Source of the DNA: Morchella semilibera
Lineage: Eukaryota; Ascomycota; Pezizomycetes; Pezizales; Morchellaceae
NCBI GenBank assembly: GCA_009192285.1
Contig: CM018604.1
Span: forward strand, 2,480,001 to 2,544,000
DNA: 64,000 nucleotides
Direction: 5' to 3'
The notes beneath the pieces are model-generated. The model worked only from the letters and a program-made list of their open reading frames with translations. It made no database searches and had not been told where the DNA came from. Each line of letters opens with the position of its first letter. Within the stretch, counting starts at the first letter, position 1. This document shows, one piece after another, positions 63,964-64,000 of the stretch. Made by a program: the position numbers and the translations under genes.

Positions 63964-64000
63964 ATGCGTTTCGCCTCTACCCTTGTTTTCGCAATCTCTG
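63964..64000 (+). CDS. Start of a probably secreted protein (partial)
   Basis: ATG is in a good context (ATCACAATG) and the first codons read MRFASTLVFAIS. A basic residue followed by a hydrophobic run is the start of a signal peptide for the secretory pathway. The rest lies beyond the window, so the family cannot be named. Confidence 0.65.
   Translation, partial: MRFASTLVFAIS

Overview
The window comes from a repeat-rich filamentous fungus, most likely an ascomycete of the Pezizomycotina. The reasons are the short spliceosomal introns (54 and 67 nt) in the one complete host gene, the Tad-type LINEs, the chromodomain Ty3/Gypsy elements, and the Plavaka-type, Tc1/mariner-type and pogo-type DNA transposons. 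The species cannot be fixed from sequence alone. Only two host genes are visible: a complete RAD17/RAD24-type checkpoint clamp-loader gene near the left edge (1206-3954, minus) and the first 12 codons of a probably secreted protein at the right edge (63964 onward). Almost everything between them is nested mobile DNA.

Layout: 1-73 is the end of a small foldback element. 1206-3954 is RAD17. 4084-9068 holds fragments: a Tc1-type end, a foldback, two CATCAGCAA-ended miniature elements, several solo LTRs and a dead pogo transposase. 9069-20053 holds two head-to-tail LINE copies (A and B), with an 826-bp LTR-like insertion in A. 20148-22366 is a decayed Plavaka transposon (element 3). 22369-23273 is a truncated Tc1-like element carrying a 20-bp minisatellite. 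23274-35591 is an old chromodomain Gypsy (Gypsy-1, minus), split by a young one with identical LTRs (Gypsy-2, 25876-31725) and also carrying a solo LTR and a miniature element. 35592-45684 is a roughly 10-kb Plavaka transposon (element 1). 45685-50357 is the accessory-gene half of a related transposon (element 2), which ends inside the gag gene of Gypsy-3 (50358-52779). 52780-57449 is LINE copy C, followed by LTR mosaics to 60389. 60433-61731 is a Tc1-like element with complete inverted repeats and TA duplications. 61734-63963 is non-coding with small inverted repeats.

The most interesting system is the Plavaka group. Element 1 carries a transposase on the plus strand and, divergently, two multi-exon accessory genes of no certain function. 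Element 2 carries diverged homologues of both accessory genes in the same relative order, which argues that they are part of the transposon and not chance captures. One of them resembles the fungal DUF6532 family. Each element is also filled, in subterminal arrays, between genes, inside introns and inside low-complexity coding stretches, with its own motif of about 20 bp. The motifs are imperfect palindromes: GAGCA...TGCTC in element 1, and AGGCTC...GAGCCT in elements 2 and 3. Introns at the same positions hold different motifs in different elements. Miniature elements sharing the CATCAGCAA/TTGCTGATG ends and 2-bp target duplications accompany them. This looks like a self-propagating set of binding sites linked to element-encoded proteins.
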